Shown in pieces: positions 25,054 through 33,858 of a stretch of DNA of 64,000 bases. The stretch is taken from assembly GCF_902168175.1 (NCBI RefSeq), contig NZ_CABHOU010000052.1:28281-92280 (forward strand), written 5' to 3'. This stretch comes from an uncultured Chitinophaga sp. (GTDB lineage Bacteria > Bacteroidota > Bacteroidia > Chitinophagales > Chitinophagaceae). Within the stretch, counting starts at the first letter, position 1. Each line of letters begins with the position of its first letter. A program made the position numbers and the translations under genes. A model generated the notes under the pieces. That model ran no database searches. It saw only the letters and a list, made by a program, of their open reading frames with translations, and was not told the DNA's origin.

Positions 25054-26262
25054 ATGATTTTGCATGCTGGCCTGCCTTATTCGCTGGTGCGGTTTGGGCT
25101 GCCGTTTAATTACCCTAAGCTTGAAAAAAATATCCGTACGGACGTAGTAGTGATTGGTGCTGGTATTTCCGGCGCACTCACGGCTTATTCGCTGGTAAAC
25201 GCCGGTATCAGCTGCACCGTTGTGGATGCCCGTACGGTAGGACTCGGCAGCACCTGCGCCAGTACATCACTTCTGCAATACGAAATTGATGTACCGCTAC
25301 ACAAGCTTATCGATAAAGTGGGTGAGGAACATGCCGCCACCGCCTATCATGCCTGCAAACAATCTATTGATGATATTGAGCGTATCTGCAAAAAGCTGAA
25401 ACTGAAGGAGTTTGAACGTAAAACAAGCCTGTACTTCGCTTCATCCGATAAACACATCCCCTTTATAGAAAAGGAATTTGCTGCCCGCCGGAAACACGGC
25501 TTTGACGTGGAGCTCTGGAGCGGTAAACAGGTGAAAAGCCGTATGGGCTTCGAAGCGCCTGCCGCCATCTATTCACAATGCGCCGCATATACTGATGCTT
25601 ACACCGTTACCCACGGACTGCTGCAATACATAATTGGGCAGGGTGCTGCGGTATACGATCGTACCAATGTACTGGATATAGATATGACGGCGCGTAGTGT
25701 AACCCTTACCACGCATAACGGGAAAAAGATAAGGGCGAAGAAGCTGGTCATCGCCACCGGCTACGAATCTACCCAATACATTAAACAACATGTGGTAGAC
25801 CTGCATGCTACTTATGCGTTGCTCAGTGAAACGTATAGCCGGTCTACCTTCTGGCACGAGAACTGCCTGATCTGGGAAACAAAGGAGCCATATCGTTACA
25901 TGCGTACCACCCATGACAATCGCCTGCTCATAGGCGGCCGCGACGTAAATTTCTATAACCCGGTAAAGAGAGATAAACTGCTGCGCTCGAAATCCCGCCA
26001 GCTGTTGGGCGATTTTAACGAACTATTTCCTAAAACCGACTTTCTGCCTGAGTTTGAATGGACAGGCACATTTGGGACTACCAAAGACGGTTTGCCGTAC
26101 ATAGGTGTATATCCACCCATGAAGCATGCGTACTTTGCGCTGGGCTTCGGTGGCAACGGTATTACCTTTAGCCAGGTGGCTGCAGGTATTGTTACAGATA
26201 TGATACTAGGAAAGAAAAATGAACTGTCGCCGGTGTTCTCCTTCGACCGCCTTAACCGTTAG
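25054..26262 (+). CDS. FAD-dependent oxidoreductase (DAO family)
   Basis: 402 residues. The dinucleotide-binding fingerprint VVVIGAGISGALTAYSLVNA begins about residue 29, followed by VVDARTVGLGSTCASTSLLQ, the typical FAD-contact loop of D-amino-acid-oxidase/GlcD-like enzymes. The second FAD motif (KLVIATGYES, mid-chain) and the C-terminal GFGGNGITFSQVAAG complete the pattern. These enzymes oxidise amines, amino acids or similar compounds; the substrate here is unknown. It follows the small protein gene by 27 bases. Its TAG stop overlaps the TAA of the convergent FecR-like gene (sequence TTAG, 26259-26262), with no terminator between them. Confidence 0.9.
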   Translation: MILHAGLPYSLVRFGLPFNYPKLEKNIRTDVVVIGAGISGALTAYSLVNAGISCTVVDARTVGLGSTCASTSLLQYEIDVPLHKLIDKVGEEHAATAYHACKQSIDDIERICKKLKLKEFERKTSLYFASSDKHIPFIEKEFAARRKHGFDVELWSGKQVKSRMGFEAPAAIYSQCAAYTDAYTVTHGLLQYIIGQGAAVYDRTNVLDIDMTARSVTLTTHNGKKIRAKKLVIATGYESTQYIKQHVVDLHATYALLSETYSRSTFWHENCLIWETKEPYRYMRTTHDNRLLIGGRDVNFYNPVKRDKLLRSKSRQLLGDFNELFPKTDFLPEFEWTGTFGTTKDGLPYIGVYPPMKHAYFALGFGGNGITFSQVAAGIVTDMILGKKNELSPVFSFDRLNR

Positions 26263-27032
26263 TTCATAGAGAATTTAACCCCGGTGGTAGAATGAAGAAC
26301 GTCTAGCAGATTATCCAAAGATACATTATCGAATTCCCCTGACACTTTAGTATCCTGCCCGTTACCCCGCATCGCGATCTCTACACCATACCAGGCTTCA
26401 ATTTTACGAACAGCCGTATGTAAAGGCACATCTTCAAAAACCAGTTTCCCCTTTTTCCATTCTTCCAGTTCCGCCACGTTGTAGGTTTCCTTTTCCATCA
26501 GGTCGATGTCTTTGTTAAACAGTATTTCGTTACCGGCTATCAGCGTTTCGGGCTGGTTATCGGTGGGGGAGTGATAGGCTTTGCGTACGGTAAATTGCCC
26601 GTCCAGCACATGTACAGTTGCGCCAGGCTGGCTTTCGGCCGAACGGATGCGTAAGGCACCATGGTAACCGGTGGTAATCAGTTTATCGGTGATGATGGTA
26701 AAGGGAATGAATCCATTGGCCGGTACTTCGAAAAACGCTTCGCCGTTCAATACCAGCGTATGTGCGCTGTCGCGGTAATTTTTAGGTACCCAGAGCGTGG
26801 TCTGTGAGTTAAGGGTAACCCTGGTGCCATCAGCGAGGGTGATTACTTTACGGTTGCCATGCTGGCAATGGTATGCCTGGTAGCCGGCGCGCAGGGTGTT
26901 GGGGTCCATAGCCAGCGTCGGCCGTTGTACACGGTCATGATCGTAGTACATAAAACCGGAAATCAACAGCATCACTAATATAATGCCTGCCGTAAATGGT
27001 TGCCAGGAATGTTTCTTTCGTTTCATATTCAT
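26259..27032 (-). CDS. FecR-family protein (shortened, no adjacent ECF sigma factor)
   Basis: 257 residues from the ATG at 27032. One transmembrane segment lies at about 12-30 (TAGIILVMLLISGFMYY), followed by a periplasmic FecR beta domain (about 60-170: VITLADGTRVTLNSQTTLW, LVLNGEAFFEVPA) and the C-terminal DUF4974-type module (FEDVPLHTAVRKIEAWYGVE...). Normal FecR proteins have an 80-residue cytoplasmic anti-sigma region before the membrane segment; here only about 10 residues precede it (at most 45 if translation starts at 27131). No ECF sigma gene and no STN-bearing SusC is adjacent. A -7-like GAACTTTG at 27054-27061 supports the 27032 start. It is therefore probably not a standard anti-sigma factor. 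Confidence 0.85.
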   Translation of the reverse strand: MNMKRKKHSWQPFTAGIILVMLLISGFMYYDHDRVQRPTLAMDPNTLRAGYQAYHCQHGNRKVITLADGTRVTLNSQTTLWVPKNYRDSAHTLVLNGEAFFEVPANGFIPFTIITDKLITTGYHGALRIRSAESQPGATVHVLDGQFTVRKAYHSPTDNQPETLIAGNEILFNKDIDLMEKETYNVAELEEWKKGKLVFEDVPLHTAVRKIEAWYGVEIAMRGNGQDTKVSGEFDNVSLDNLLDVLHSTTGVKFSMN

Positions 27033-27692
27033 AACGTGTTCGCCTTTGGAATTGCAAAGTTCTTGTGCTGCCATGGTTGGTTGATTGCCCCGCCTTAAAA
27101 GTAATAAATTTTTCGGCGATTGCGGAAACATAGGTCGCCCCTAAATGATTATAAGCCACCTTATTTTACGATAAACCATCATATGATGATGCATCGCAGA
27201 TAAGACAGCTTAAATCCTTGGGGCAAGCAACAAGGCTGATGTGGGTATCAACCCGGGTATCTTAAATCAGTTTAGTCTGGTGTTGTGATGAATCAACCCT
27301 TAAAGGCAGCTGTAATGGTGATTGGTGTGTCCATATTCACTGTTGAAGGTTTGTTACTCTCAATTTTCCCCTGCTGGGCCGTGTGCTTACAAGAAGTTGA
27401 AGGCTGAGGCAAGGGATTGTTTATACTCAAATTGCTCTCTATACTTGGGAGTTGGATGAATGCTCTCGTGCAAAGGTAATCGCTGCCCACTTATTCCGCT
27501 ATACTCACTTTTAAGTATTTTTAACAATTCCTTATAATATCTATAATTAGTATTCTATGTTGACTATTATGGGTGAGTGCGCCGAAAAAATTCAGATATA
27601 GATCAGATGGGGCGTATACCGTACGTTTATTGTGCCAGGCAATCTCGGATAAGAAATAGATAATATGCGTTAACGGGGCAGGCTATATTGTT
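27033..27692. other. Long intergenic region between FecR-like and proline dehydrogenase genes
   Basis: About 660 bases with no credible gene. A 65-codon minus-strand frame at 27293-27490 has no ribosome site, signal or recognisable similarity and was not accepted. The right part (27500-27690) is very A/T-rich, consistent with promoter DNA for the proline dehydrogenase gene. Confidence 0.6.
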
Positions 27693-27723
27693 TTTGCAAT
27701 CACAATTGAGCACCCTAACTTTG
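27693..27723 (+). promoter_or_regulatory. Canonical Bacteroidota promoter of the proline dehydrogenase gene
   Basis: TTTG (27693-27696), exactly 19 bases, then TAACTTTG (27716-27723). Transcription should begin about 6-8 bases after the box, at or next to the ATG at 27730, so the mRNA is probably leaderless or nearly so. Confidence 0.8.
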
Positions 27724-27729
27724 CCCGCC

Positions 27730-28908
27730 ATGGAAACGCAGCCATTCATTTCTTTCGAGAATACAGCTATTGCATTTGAGCACAGGACCAACCGATCATT
27801 AAAAAAAGCGAACTTCCTTTTTTCCAATATCGGTAAGCCCTGGCTGGTAAAATTCGGCGCCTTTGCTACGCCGCTTGCCTTTAAACTGGGCCTGCCGGTT
27901 AAGGGTATTATTAAAAGCACCATATTTGATCAGTTTTGTGGGGGCGAAAACCTCGAAGAAGCTGCTGCTACCGCGCAGCAACTAAGCAGGTTTGGCGTAG
28001 GTGCTACCCTCGACTACGGCGTAGAGGCCATGGAGGGAGAGGAGAACTATGACAATGCTGTTCCCGAATTCCTGAACGCGATCAAATATGCGGCCGGTAA
28101 AAAACACCTTCCTTTTATCGCCATTAAAATAACCGGCTTCGCCCGTTTTGCCCTGCTGGAAAAACTGCATGCCGGTGAACCGCTCAGCGCCGAAGAAGAT
28201 CGCGAGTACACCCGCGTACGTTCCCGCATCAATACCATCGTTGAAGCAGGTGCCATGCATAAAGTTGGCGTATTGATCGATGCCGAAGAATCCTGGATCC
28301 AACAACCGGTAGATGACCTGGCCGATGCTATGATGGCCCGCTACAACCGCGATGAAGTAATCGTGTACAATACTTTCCAGTTGTACCGCCACGACCGCCT
28401 GGAGTTCCTGAAAACCTCTCTGCAAAAGGCGGAACAGGGTGGTTATATGCTGGGTGCCAAACTGGTGCGCGGCGCTTACATGGAAAAAGAACGTAAACGT
28501 GCGGAGGAACAAAGTTACCAGTCACCCATCCAGCCGAATAAACAGTCGGCAGACGAGGATTATAACGAAGCCATACACTTCTGCCTGGATCATATCAACA
28601 AGCTGGGCCTGTTCGTGGGTACCCATAACGAACAAAGTACACTGCTGGTCACTAAACTGATGGCGGACAGGCACCTGCCGCCCAATCATCCGCGCATCCA
28701 CTTTTCGCAGTTGTACGGTATGAGCGATAATATCACTTTTAACCTGGCGCATGCCGGTTATCATGTTACCAAATACCTGCCTTACGGTCCCGTGAAGGAT
28801 GTAATGCCTTACCTGATCCGTCGTGCGCAGGAAAATACTTCTATCGCCGGGCAAATGGGGCGCGAACTGGGCCTTATCCGTAAGGAGATGAAGCGAAGGG
28901 GTATTTAA
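27730..28908 (+). CDS. Proline dehydrogenase
   Basis: 392 residues from the ATG at 27730. The frame extends to 27688, but that part lies inside a canonical promoter, so the later start is preferred. This is a monofunctional FAD-dependent enzyme that oxidises proline to pyrroline-5-carboxylate; there is no P5C dehydrogenase half. Diagnostic segments are ALLEKLHAGEPL (mid), YNTFQLYRHDRLEFL, GAKLVRGAYMEKERKRAE (substrate and FAD contacts), VGTHNEQSTL and the C-terminal YLPYGPVKDVMPYLIRRAQE, whose arginines bind the proline carboxylate. Monocistronic, ending at a terminator. Confidence 0.95.
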   Translation: METQPFISFENTAIAFEHRTNRSLKKANFLFSNIGKPWLVKFGAFATPLAFKLGLPVKGIIKSTIFDQFCGGENLEEAAATAQQLSRFGVGATLDYGVEAMEGEENYDNAVPEFLNAIKYAAGKKHLPFIAIKITGFARFALLEKLHAGEPLSAEEDREYTRVRSRINTIVEAGAMHKVGVLIDAEESWIQQPVDDLADAMMARYNRDEVIVYNTFQLYRHDRLEFLKTSLQKAEQGGYMLGAKLVRGAYMEKERKRAEEQSYQSPIQPNKQSADEDYNEAIHFCLDHINKLGLFVGTHNEQSTLLVTKLMADRHLPPNHPRIHFSQLYGMSDNITFNLAHAGYHVTKYLPYGPVKDVMPYLIRRAQENTSIAGQMGRELGLIRKEMKRRGI

Positions 28909-28937
28909 CTCAACTTTTTACTAACAGATTGTGCATA

Positions 28938-28968
28938 AAGGCCTCCGGTATTCGGAGGCTTTTTTCTT
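28938..28968 (+). terminator. Intrinsic terminator after proline dehydrogenase
   Basis: GCCTCCG pairs with CGGAGGC around a GTATT loop (28941-28959), then TTTTTTCTT. Confidence 0.88.
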
Positions 28969-28982
28969 AACTTGCCGCCTGT

Positions 28983-29777
28983 ATGCAACAGTATTTAGAC
29001 TTACTCCAACATATTATCGATAACGGCGCCGTTAAAACCGATCGTACCGGTACCGGTACCATCAGTTGTTTTGGTTACCAGATGCGCTTCGACCTGCAAA
29101 AGGGCTTTCCAATGGTGACCACCAAAAAAACGCATCTCAAGTCCATCATATACGAACTGCTCTGGTTCCTGAAAGGCGATACCAATATCAAATACCTGAA
29201 AGATAACGGTGTAAGCATCTGGAACGAATGGGCCGACGAAAATGGCGACCTCGGGCCGGTTTACGGTCACCAGTGGCGTAGCTGGCAGGGTGCAGACGGT
29301 AAGGTGATTGACCAGGTAACGCAACTCATCGATCAGATCAAAAAGACACCCGATTCCCGCCGCCTGATCATCAGCGCCTGGAATGTGGCCGACTTACCCG
29401 ATATGGCTTTGAGTCCCTGCCATTGCCTGTTCCAGTTTTACGTGGCAGATGGCAAATTAAGCTGTCAGCTCTACCAGCGCAGTGCCGATGTGTTCCTGGG
29501 CGTGCCTTTCAATATCGCTTCGTATGCTTTGCTCACGCTGATGATCGCCCAGGTTTGCGACCTGCAGCCGGGCGACTTCGTACACAGCTTCGGCGATGTA
29601 CACCTGTACAGCAACCACATCGAGCAGGCCAAACTCCAGCTGAGCCGCGAACCATACCCGCTGCCTACAATGAAGCTGAACCCGGAAGTAAAAGATATCT
29701 TCTCTTTTGAGTTCGAAGACTTCGCGTTGGAAAATTATCAATCGCATCCTCATATTAAAGCCCCGGTGGCCATATAG
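28983..29777 (+). CDS. thyA: Thymidylate synthase ThyA
   Basis: 264 residues, the usual length for ThyA. It converts dUMP to dTMP with methylene-tetrahydrofolate, which is oxidised to dihydrofolate. The N-terminus ([26 protein letters not shown]) and the active-site segment [13 protein letters not shown], with its catalytic Cys, are diagnostic, as are the dUMP-binding stretch [20 protein letters not shown] and HLYSNHIEQ. The dihydrofolate reductase gene starts 2 bases after the stop, so product recycling is encoded in the same operon. Only 24 bases separate the start from the preceding hairpin, so the leader must be very short; TAACTTG at 28968-28974 could be a weak -7 box. Confidence 0.97.
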   Translation: MQQYLDLLQHIIDNGAVKTDRTGTGTISCFGYQMRFDLQKGFPMVTTKKTHLKSIIYELLWFLKGDTNIKYLKDNGVSIWNEWADENGDLGPVYGHQWRSWQGADGKVIDQVTQLIDQIKKTPDSRRLIISAWNVADLPDMALSPCHCLFQFYVADGKLSCQLYQRSADVFLGVPFNIASYALLTLMIAQVCDLQPGDFVHSFGDVHLYSNHIEQAKLQLSREPYPLPTMKLNPEVKDIFSFEFEDFALENYQSHPHIKAPVAI

Positions 29778-29779
29778 TT

Positions 29780-30283
29780 ATGACAGTTTCCATTATCGTG
29801 GCGGCTTCTGAAAATAATGTGATTGGCATCAATAACCAGTTACCCTGGAACCTGCCTAACGACCTGAAATATTTTAAGAACACCACCTGGGGGATGCCCA
29901 TCATCATGGGCCGTAAAACATTCGATTCTGTAGGTAAACCGCTGAAAGGCAGACAAAACATCGTCATTACCCGCCAGCAGGATTATGCACCGGAAGGAGT
30001 CGATGTGGTATCATCCATCAGCGCTGCTGTGGATAAGGCTAAGACTTACGATGTCAACGAGATATTCATCACAGGTGGTACCGAGATATTTATTCAGTCA
30101 TTTCCTTTAGTGAACCGTATTTACATTACCCGGGTACATGCGCAGGTAGAAGGAGATGCTTTTTTTCCTGAAATTAATGCAGGCGAATGGACTAAAGTAA
30201 AGGCCGACAGGCATGAGGCTGATGAAAAACATGCCTACGCTTATACCTTTGAGGTGTGGGAGCGGAAAACCAATGAAGTATAA
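29780..30283 (+). CDS. folA: Dihydrofolate reductase
   Basis: 167 residues. It reduces dihydrofolate to tetrahydrofolate with NADPH, restoring the cofactor spent by ThyA. Landmarks are the opening strand SIIVAASENNVIGINNQLPW with the Met20-loop equivalent, LPNDLKYFKNTTWG with the substrate-binding Asp, MGRKTFDSVGKPLKGR (NADPH site) and IFITGGTEIF. Two bases after the thyA stop; the pair ends in a strong terminator. Confidence 0.97.
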   Translation: MTVSIIVAASENNVIGINNQLPWNLPNDLKYFKNTTWGMPIIMGRKTFDSVGKPLKGRQNIVITRQQDYAPEGVDVVSSISAAVDKAKTYDVNEIFITGGTEIFIQSFPLVNRIYITRVHAQVEGDAFFPEINAGEWTKVKADRHEADEKHAYAYTFEVWERKTNEV

Positions 30284-30299
30284 AGATTATTAAAATAAT

Positions 30300-30334
30300 A
30301 GCAAAAGGCGCGGAAGTTCTCCGCGCCTTTTGCT
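30300..30334. terminator. Bidirectional terminator between folA and dnaG
   Basis: CAAAAGGCGCGG pairs perfectly with CCGCGCCTTTTG (12 bp, loop of about 6). Both sides carry A/T tracts within the stem, and the dnaG stop codon lies at its right edge. Confidence 0.85.
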
Positions 30335-32297
30335 ATTTGAGTATCACCGTTCCTTTACCGCCGGTAATTTCCGTTTCAATATCTTTTAAGTGTTTGGCCA
30401 TGTGCAGGCAGCGCAACTGATCTGCATACTCCGTGGCATTCTTCATCTCCTCCTGGTTCTCAATAATCAGTTTCCTGATTTTACGGAGAATGAGGTAGTT
30501 GGTGGTGGAGAGGGTATCAGTTACGTAATTGTTATCGCCGTATTTGGTGCTGATCTCAAACTTCTCTTTCCAGTTTGTGCTAAGCTCCGCTTCCTTATCT
30601 TCAAGAATGGCGGTGGTGGCCTGCGCAATAGCAGTGTCGTTGTGGTAGAGGAACCACTTCTGGTCAAGAATGTTGCCCTTGTCGTATTCCGTTTTAAACT
30701 CGTGCAAAATGCGTTTCACCGTGTCATTATCTGCCAGCGATTCAAAATCATAAGGCAGATGGAAAATGAAATCTGCTACGGTGCTGTTGTCCTCTTCGTT
30801 AAACACCTTGTGGCCAAAACGCAGTAATATCTTTATCAGTTCCCTTTCATGGTTCTCATCCGGATTAAACAGCGATACGTTAGTTGTATCGTCGAGGTAC
30901 TCTTCCGGGATAGGAGGCAGGTCTTCTTCAGGCACATCGTAATCCGGATTACGGCCTTTGGTGAATTCCTTTTCCAGTTTCGTCATCTTTTCGCGGATGA
31001 ACTTATTCACCAACTGTATCATGCCTTCCTCATCAATCTTAAGCAGTTGGCTGCTCTGCCGGATGTAGTCCTGCTGGCGGGTAAAATCTTCCGCTTTATT
31101 GATCTTTGAAATTGTTTCCGCAATCTCGTTTACCAGCTTCGACTTTTTGTTCATGTCGCTGCCGGCCTCCAGCAGGGAAGTCTGGAGTTTGAAGAGTACG
31201 AAATCCTGTTTGTTCTCAGCAATGAAAGCGCGGAAGGCGTCGGCGCCTATCTTTTGCACGTAGCTGTCCGGATCTTCTTTGTCCGGTATGAGTACCACCT
31301 TTACGTTCAGGCCTTCTTCCACGGCCATGTCCAGACCGCGTAAGGCAGCTTTTACACCGGCGTTGTCGCCATCGTAAAGGATCGTGAGGTTATTGGTGTA
31401 TTTGCGGATCAGTCGCAGCTGGTCCTGCGTAAGGGACGTACCGCTCGAAGCTACTACGTTTTCCACACCTGCCTGGTGCAGGGAAATCACGTCCGTATAA
31501 CCTTCTACCAGCAAACATTCATCGAGTTTGTCGATGGCGTGGCGGGCAAAGTAGGTGCCGTAGAGTACCCGGCTTTTATAGTAGATTTCATTTTCGGGCG
31601 AGTTAATGTATTTGGGGGCTTTATCAGCCTTTCCTAAAATCCTTGCACCGAAACCTAATATTTTTCCGCTCTGGTTATGGATCGGAAATATTACCCTGCC
31701 ACGGTAGTTATCCGCCGGCTGCTCATAGCGAATGGTGACCAGTCCCGTTTTTTGAAGATACTCCAGGTTGTAACCCTTTGATACCGCCAGTTTGGCAAAG
31801 GCATCACGGGTATTAAGGCAATAACCCAGCTGGAACTTTTTGATGGTTTCCTGGGTAAAGCCCCTTTCTTCGAAATAACTAAGGCCTACATTCTGGCCTT
31901 CTTCCGATTCGAACAGGGTTTTGGAGAAGTATTCGCGGGCGAAGTTATTGATGATGAACAGACTGTCTGACAGCTGTGCCTTCTGCTTTTGCTCGGGGCT
32001 TTGTTCAGTTTCCTCTACATCTACCCCGTAACGTTGGGCCAGCCAGCGCAGCGCTTCCACGTAGGAGTACTTTTCATGCTCCATGATGAAATTGATGCCG
32101 TTGCCGCTTTTGCCGCAGCCGAAACATTTATAGATCTCCTTACTGGCCGAAACGGTGAACGAAGGCGTTTTTTCGTTGTGAAAAGGACAAAGCCCCATGT
32201 ACCCGTTGCCCCTCTTCTTCAGCTTCACGAAAGTGCCCACCACATCCACAATGTCGATGCGCTGGAGTATTTGTTGTATGGTGTTTTGTGTAATCAC
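30333..32297 (-). CDS. dnaG: DNA primase DnaG
   Basis: 654 residues. It synthesises RNA primers for DNA replication. The N-terminal zinc domain shows CPFHNEKTPSF...CFGCG (about residues 38-64), then the DnaG core with RYGVDVEE and RVIFPIHNQSGKILGFGAR, and the TOPRIM domain with LLVEGYTDVISLHQAG and ILYDGDNAGVKAALRG (metal-binding Glu and Asp). The C-terminal part (about 430-654) is the helicase-binding region. The start codon is GTG at 32297. A perfect -7 box (TAAGTTTG, minus strand 32318-32325) about 20 bases upstream supports it. Monocistronic. Confidence 0.96.
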   Translation of the reverse strand: MITQNTIQQILQRIDIVDVVGTFVKLKKRGNGYMGLCPFHNEKTPSFTVSASKEIYKCFGCGKSGNGINFIMEHEKYSYVEALRWLAQRYGVDVEETEQSPEQKQKAQLSDSLFIINNFAREYFSKTLFESEEGQNVGLSYFEERGFTQETIKKFQLGYCLNTRDAFAKLAVSKGYNLEYLQKTGLVTIRYEQPADNYRGRVIFPIHNQSGKILGFGARILGKADKAPKYINSPENEIYYKSRVLYGTYFARHAIDKLDECLLVEGYTDVISLHQAGVENVVASSGTSLTQDQLRLIRKYTNNLTILYDGDNAGVKAALRGLDMAVEEGLNVKVVLIPDKEDPDSYVQKIGADAFRAFIAENKQDFVLFKLQTSLLEAGSDMNKKSKLVNEIAETISKINKAEDFTRQQDYIRQSSQLLKIDEEGMIQLVNKFIREKMTKLEKEFTKGRNPDYDVPEEDLPPIPEEYLDDTTNVSLFNPDENHERELIKILLRFGHKVFNEEDNSTVADFIFHLPYDFESLADNDTVKRILHEFKTEYDKGNILDQKWFLYHNDTAIAQATTAILEDKEAELSTNWKEKFEISTKYGDNNYVTDTLSTTNYLILRKIRKLIIENQEEMKNATEYADQLRCLHMAKHLKDIETEITGGKGTVILK

Positions 32298-32317
32298 GTT
32301 GCGAAAGATGCGAACTG

Positions 32318-32325
32318 CAAACTTA
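32318..32325 (-). promoter_or_regulatory. -7 promoter box TAAGTTTG of dnaG
   Basis: Exact TAnnTTTG match on the minus strand, 20 bases before the GTG start. No clear TTTG at the right distance. Confidence 0.55.
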
Positions 32326-32528
32326 CGGATTCCCGCAAAGAAACGTGCTTACCCGTTGACGGACGTCCGCGCTTTTTTCTCATTTAATTATTTAATTTCC
32401 TGTGCGTAAAGCCGTTGAATGAATTTTGCAATGAGAAATTACCGCTATTCTTAGTGATCTCCTAACGAAATATTAAGTTGATTGAACAACTTCGATTCAA
32501 TTTAACATCCCCCTAAATTCCAAACCCC

Positions 32529-32536
32529 TAAATTTG
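32529..32536 (+). promoter_or_regulatory. -7 promoter box TAAATTTG of the thiolase gene
   Basis: Exact TAnnTTTG match, 22 bases before the ATG at 32559. The -33 element is not recognisable. Confidence 0.55.
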
Positions 32537-32558
32537 GTCGTTTGAAAAAATAGAAAGC

Positions 32559-33731
32559 ATGAAAGAAGTTTTTATTGCGGCAATTGCCCGCACCCCAATT
32601 GGTAGTTTTAACGGAAGCCTTTCCACCCTTCCCGCCACGCAGCTTGGCGCCATCGTTATGAAAGCAGCCTTGCAGCGCGCCGGTGTGCCGGCCGATAAGG
32701 TGCAGGAAGTATTTATGGGTAACGTATTAAGTGCCAACCTGGGTCAGGCCCCTGCCAACCAGGCCAGCATTTACGCCGGTATACCGGTAAACGTGCCCTG
32801 TACCACCGTTAACAAAGTATGCGCCTCGGGCATGAAGGCTATCATGTTAGGCGCCCAGAGCATCATGCTCGGCGAAAACGACATTGTGGTGGCTGGTGGT
32901 ATGGAAAGCATGAGCAATGTGCCTTACTACCTCGACAAAGCCCGCAACGGTTACCGCCTGGGGCACGGAGCCATTACCGATGGCATTATCCGCGACGGCC
33001 TCTGGGACCCTTATAAAGATTACCACATGGGTAATGCAGGCGAATTATGCGCATCTACCTACAAATTTACCCGCGAAGACCAGGACGCTTTTGCTGTGCA
33101 AAGCTACAAACGTGCGGCCGTGGCCCAGGAGAAAGGTTACTTCGGCAACGAGATCGTGCCGGTGGAAATTGCCGGTAAACAAGTGGTAGTAGTTACTGAG
33201 GATGAAGATGTTAAAAAAGTAAATTTCGATAAGATACCTTCCCTGAAGCCCACCTTTCAAAAAGACGGCACCATTACGGCCGCTAACGCTTCCAACCTCA
33301 ACGATGGCGCTGCCGCGGTAGTACTGGTAAGTAAAGAGGTGATGGAAGAGTTGGGACTGAAGCCGCTGGCACGTATTGTCAGCTTTGCCGACGCCTCGCA
33401 GGCGCCGGAGTGGTTTACCACTACGCCCGTAAAAGCCATCAATAAAGCATTGGGAAAGGCCAAACTGGAGATCAGCGACATGGATTTTGCCGAAATAAAT
33501 GAGGCATTTTCCTGTGTGGCCCTGGCCAATCAGCAGGAATTAGGGCTTGGAAACGAACAATTGAACGTTTGGGGCGGTGCCGTGGCCGTAGGTCATCCTA
33601 TTGGTTGCAGCGGTGCGCGCATCATCGTTACGCTCACCTCCATATTGCAGCATAACAAGGGCAGGTACGGGGTAGCGGGTATTTGTAACGGTGGCGGCGG
33701 AGCCAGCGCAATGATCCTGGAAAGGGTATAG
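32559..33731 (+). CDS. Acetyl-CoA C-acyltransferase (thiolase)
   Basis: 390 residues, the typical length of tetrameric thiolases. Active-site Cys in TTVNKVCASGMKA (about residue 88), catalytic His in GGAVAVGHPIGCSGARI (about 350) and the second Cys in GICNGGGGASA near the C-terminus. The sequence is closest in style to degradative or biosynthetic acetoacetyl-CoA thiolases (AtoB/PhbA type), which condense two acetyl-CoA or cleave 3-ketoacyl-CoA. It stands alone, without beta-oxidation partners, so the physiological direction cannot be told. A -7 box lies just upstream. Confidence 0.93.
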   Translation: MKEVFIAAIARTPIGSFNGSLSTLPATQLGAIVMKAALQRAGVPADKVQEVFMGNVLSANLGQAPANQASIYAGIPVNVPCTTVNKVCASGMKAIMLGAQSIMLGENDIVVAGGMESMSNVPYYLDKARNGYRLGHGAITDGIIRDGLWDPYKDYHMGNAGELCASTYKFTREDQDAFAVQSYKRAAVAQEKGYFGNEIVPVEIAGKQVVVVTEDEDVKKVNFDKIPSLKPTFQKDGTITAANASNLNDGAAAVVLVSKEVMEELGLKPLARIVSFADASQAPEWFTTTPVKAINKALGKAKLEISDMDFAEINEAFSCVALANQQELGLGNEQLNVWGGAVAVGHPIGCSGARIIVTLTSILQHNKGRYGVAGICNGGGGASAMILERV

Positions 33732-33776
33732 ACATTGTGTGATGCTAACATATTTAAACATTTATACTTTTTTTGG

Positions 33777-33807
33777 TTTGCTTTTTCATCAACAAACGAT
33801 ATTTTTG
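33777..33807 (+). promoter_or_regulatory. Canonical Bacteroidota promoter of pdhB
   Basis: TTTG (33777-33780), exactly 19 bases, then TATTTTTG (33800-33807), a full consensus match. Leader of about 45 bases to the ATG at 33859. Confidence 0.82.
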
Positions 33808-33858
33808 CCTACCATTTTTTGGAATGGCAATTAACGTTCATAACTTATTACTAAGCAA

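Noticed and set aside
27293..27490. 65-codon minus-strand frame in a long gap, considered as a small peptide or RiPP precursor
   Set aside because: No ribosome site, no leader/core pattern, no modifying-enzyme genes nearby.
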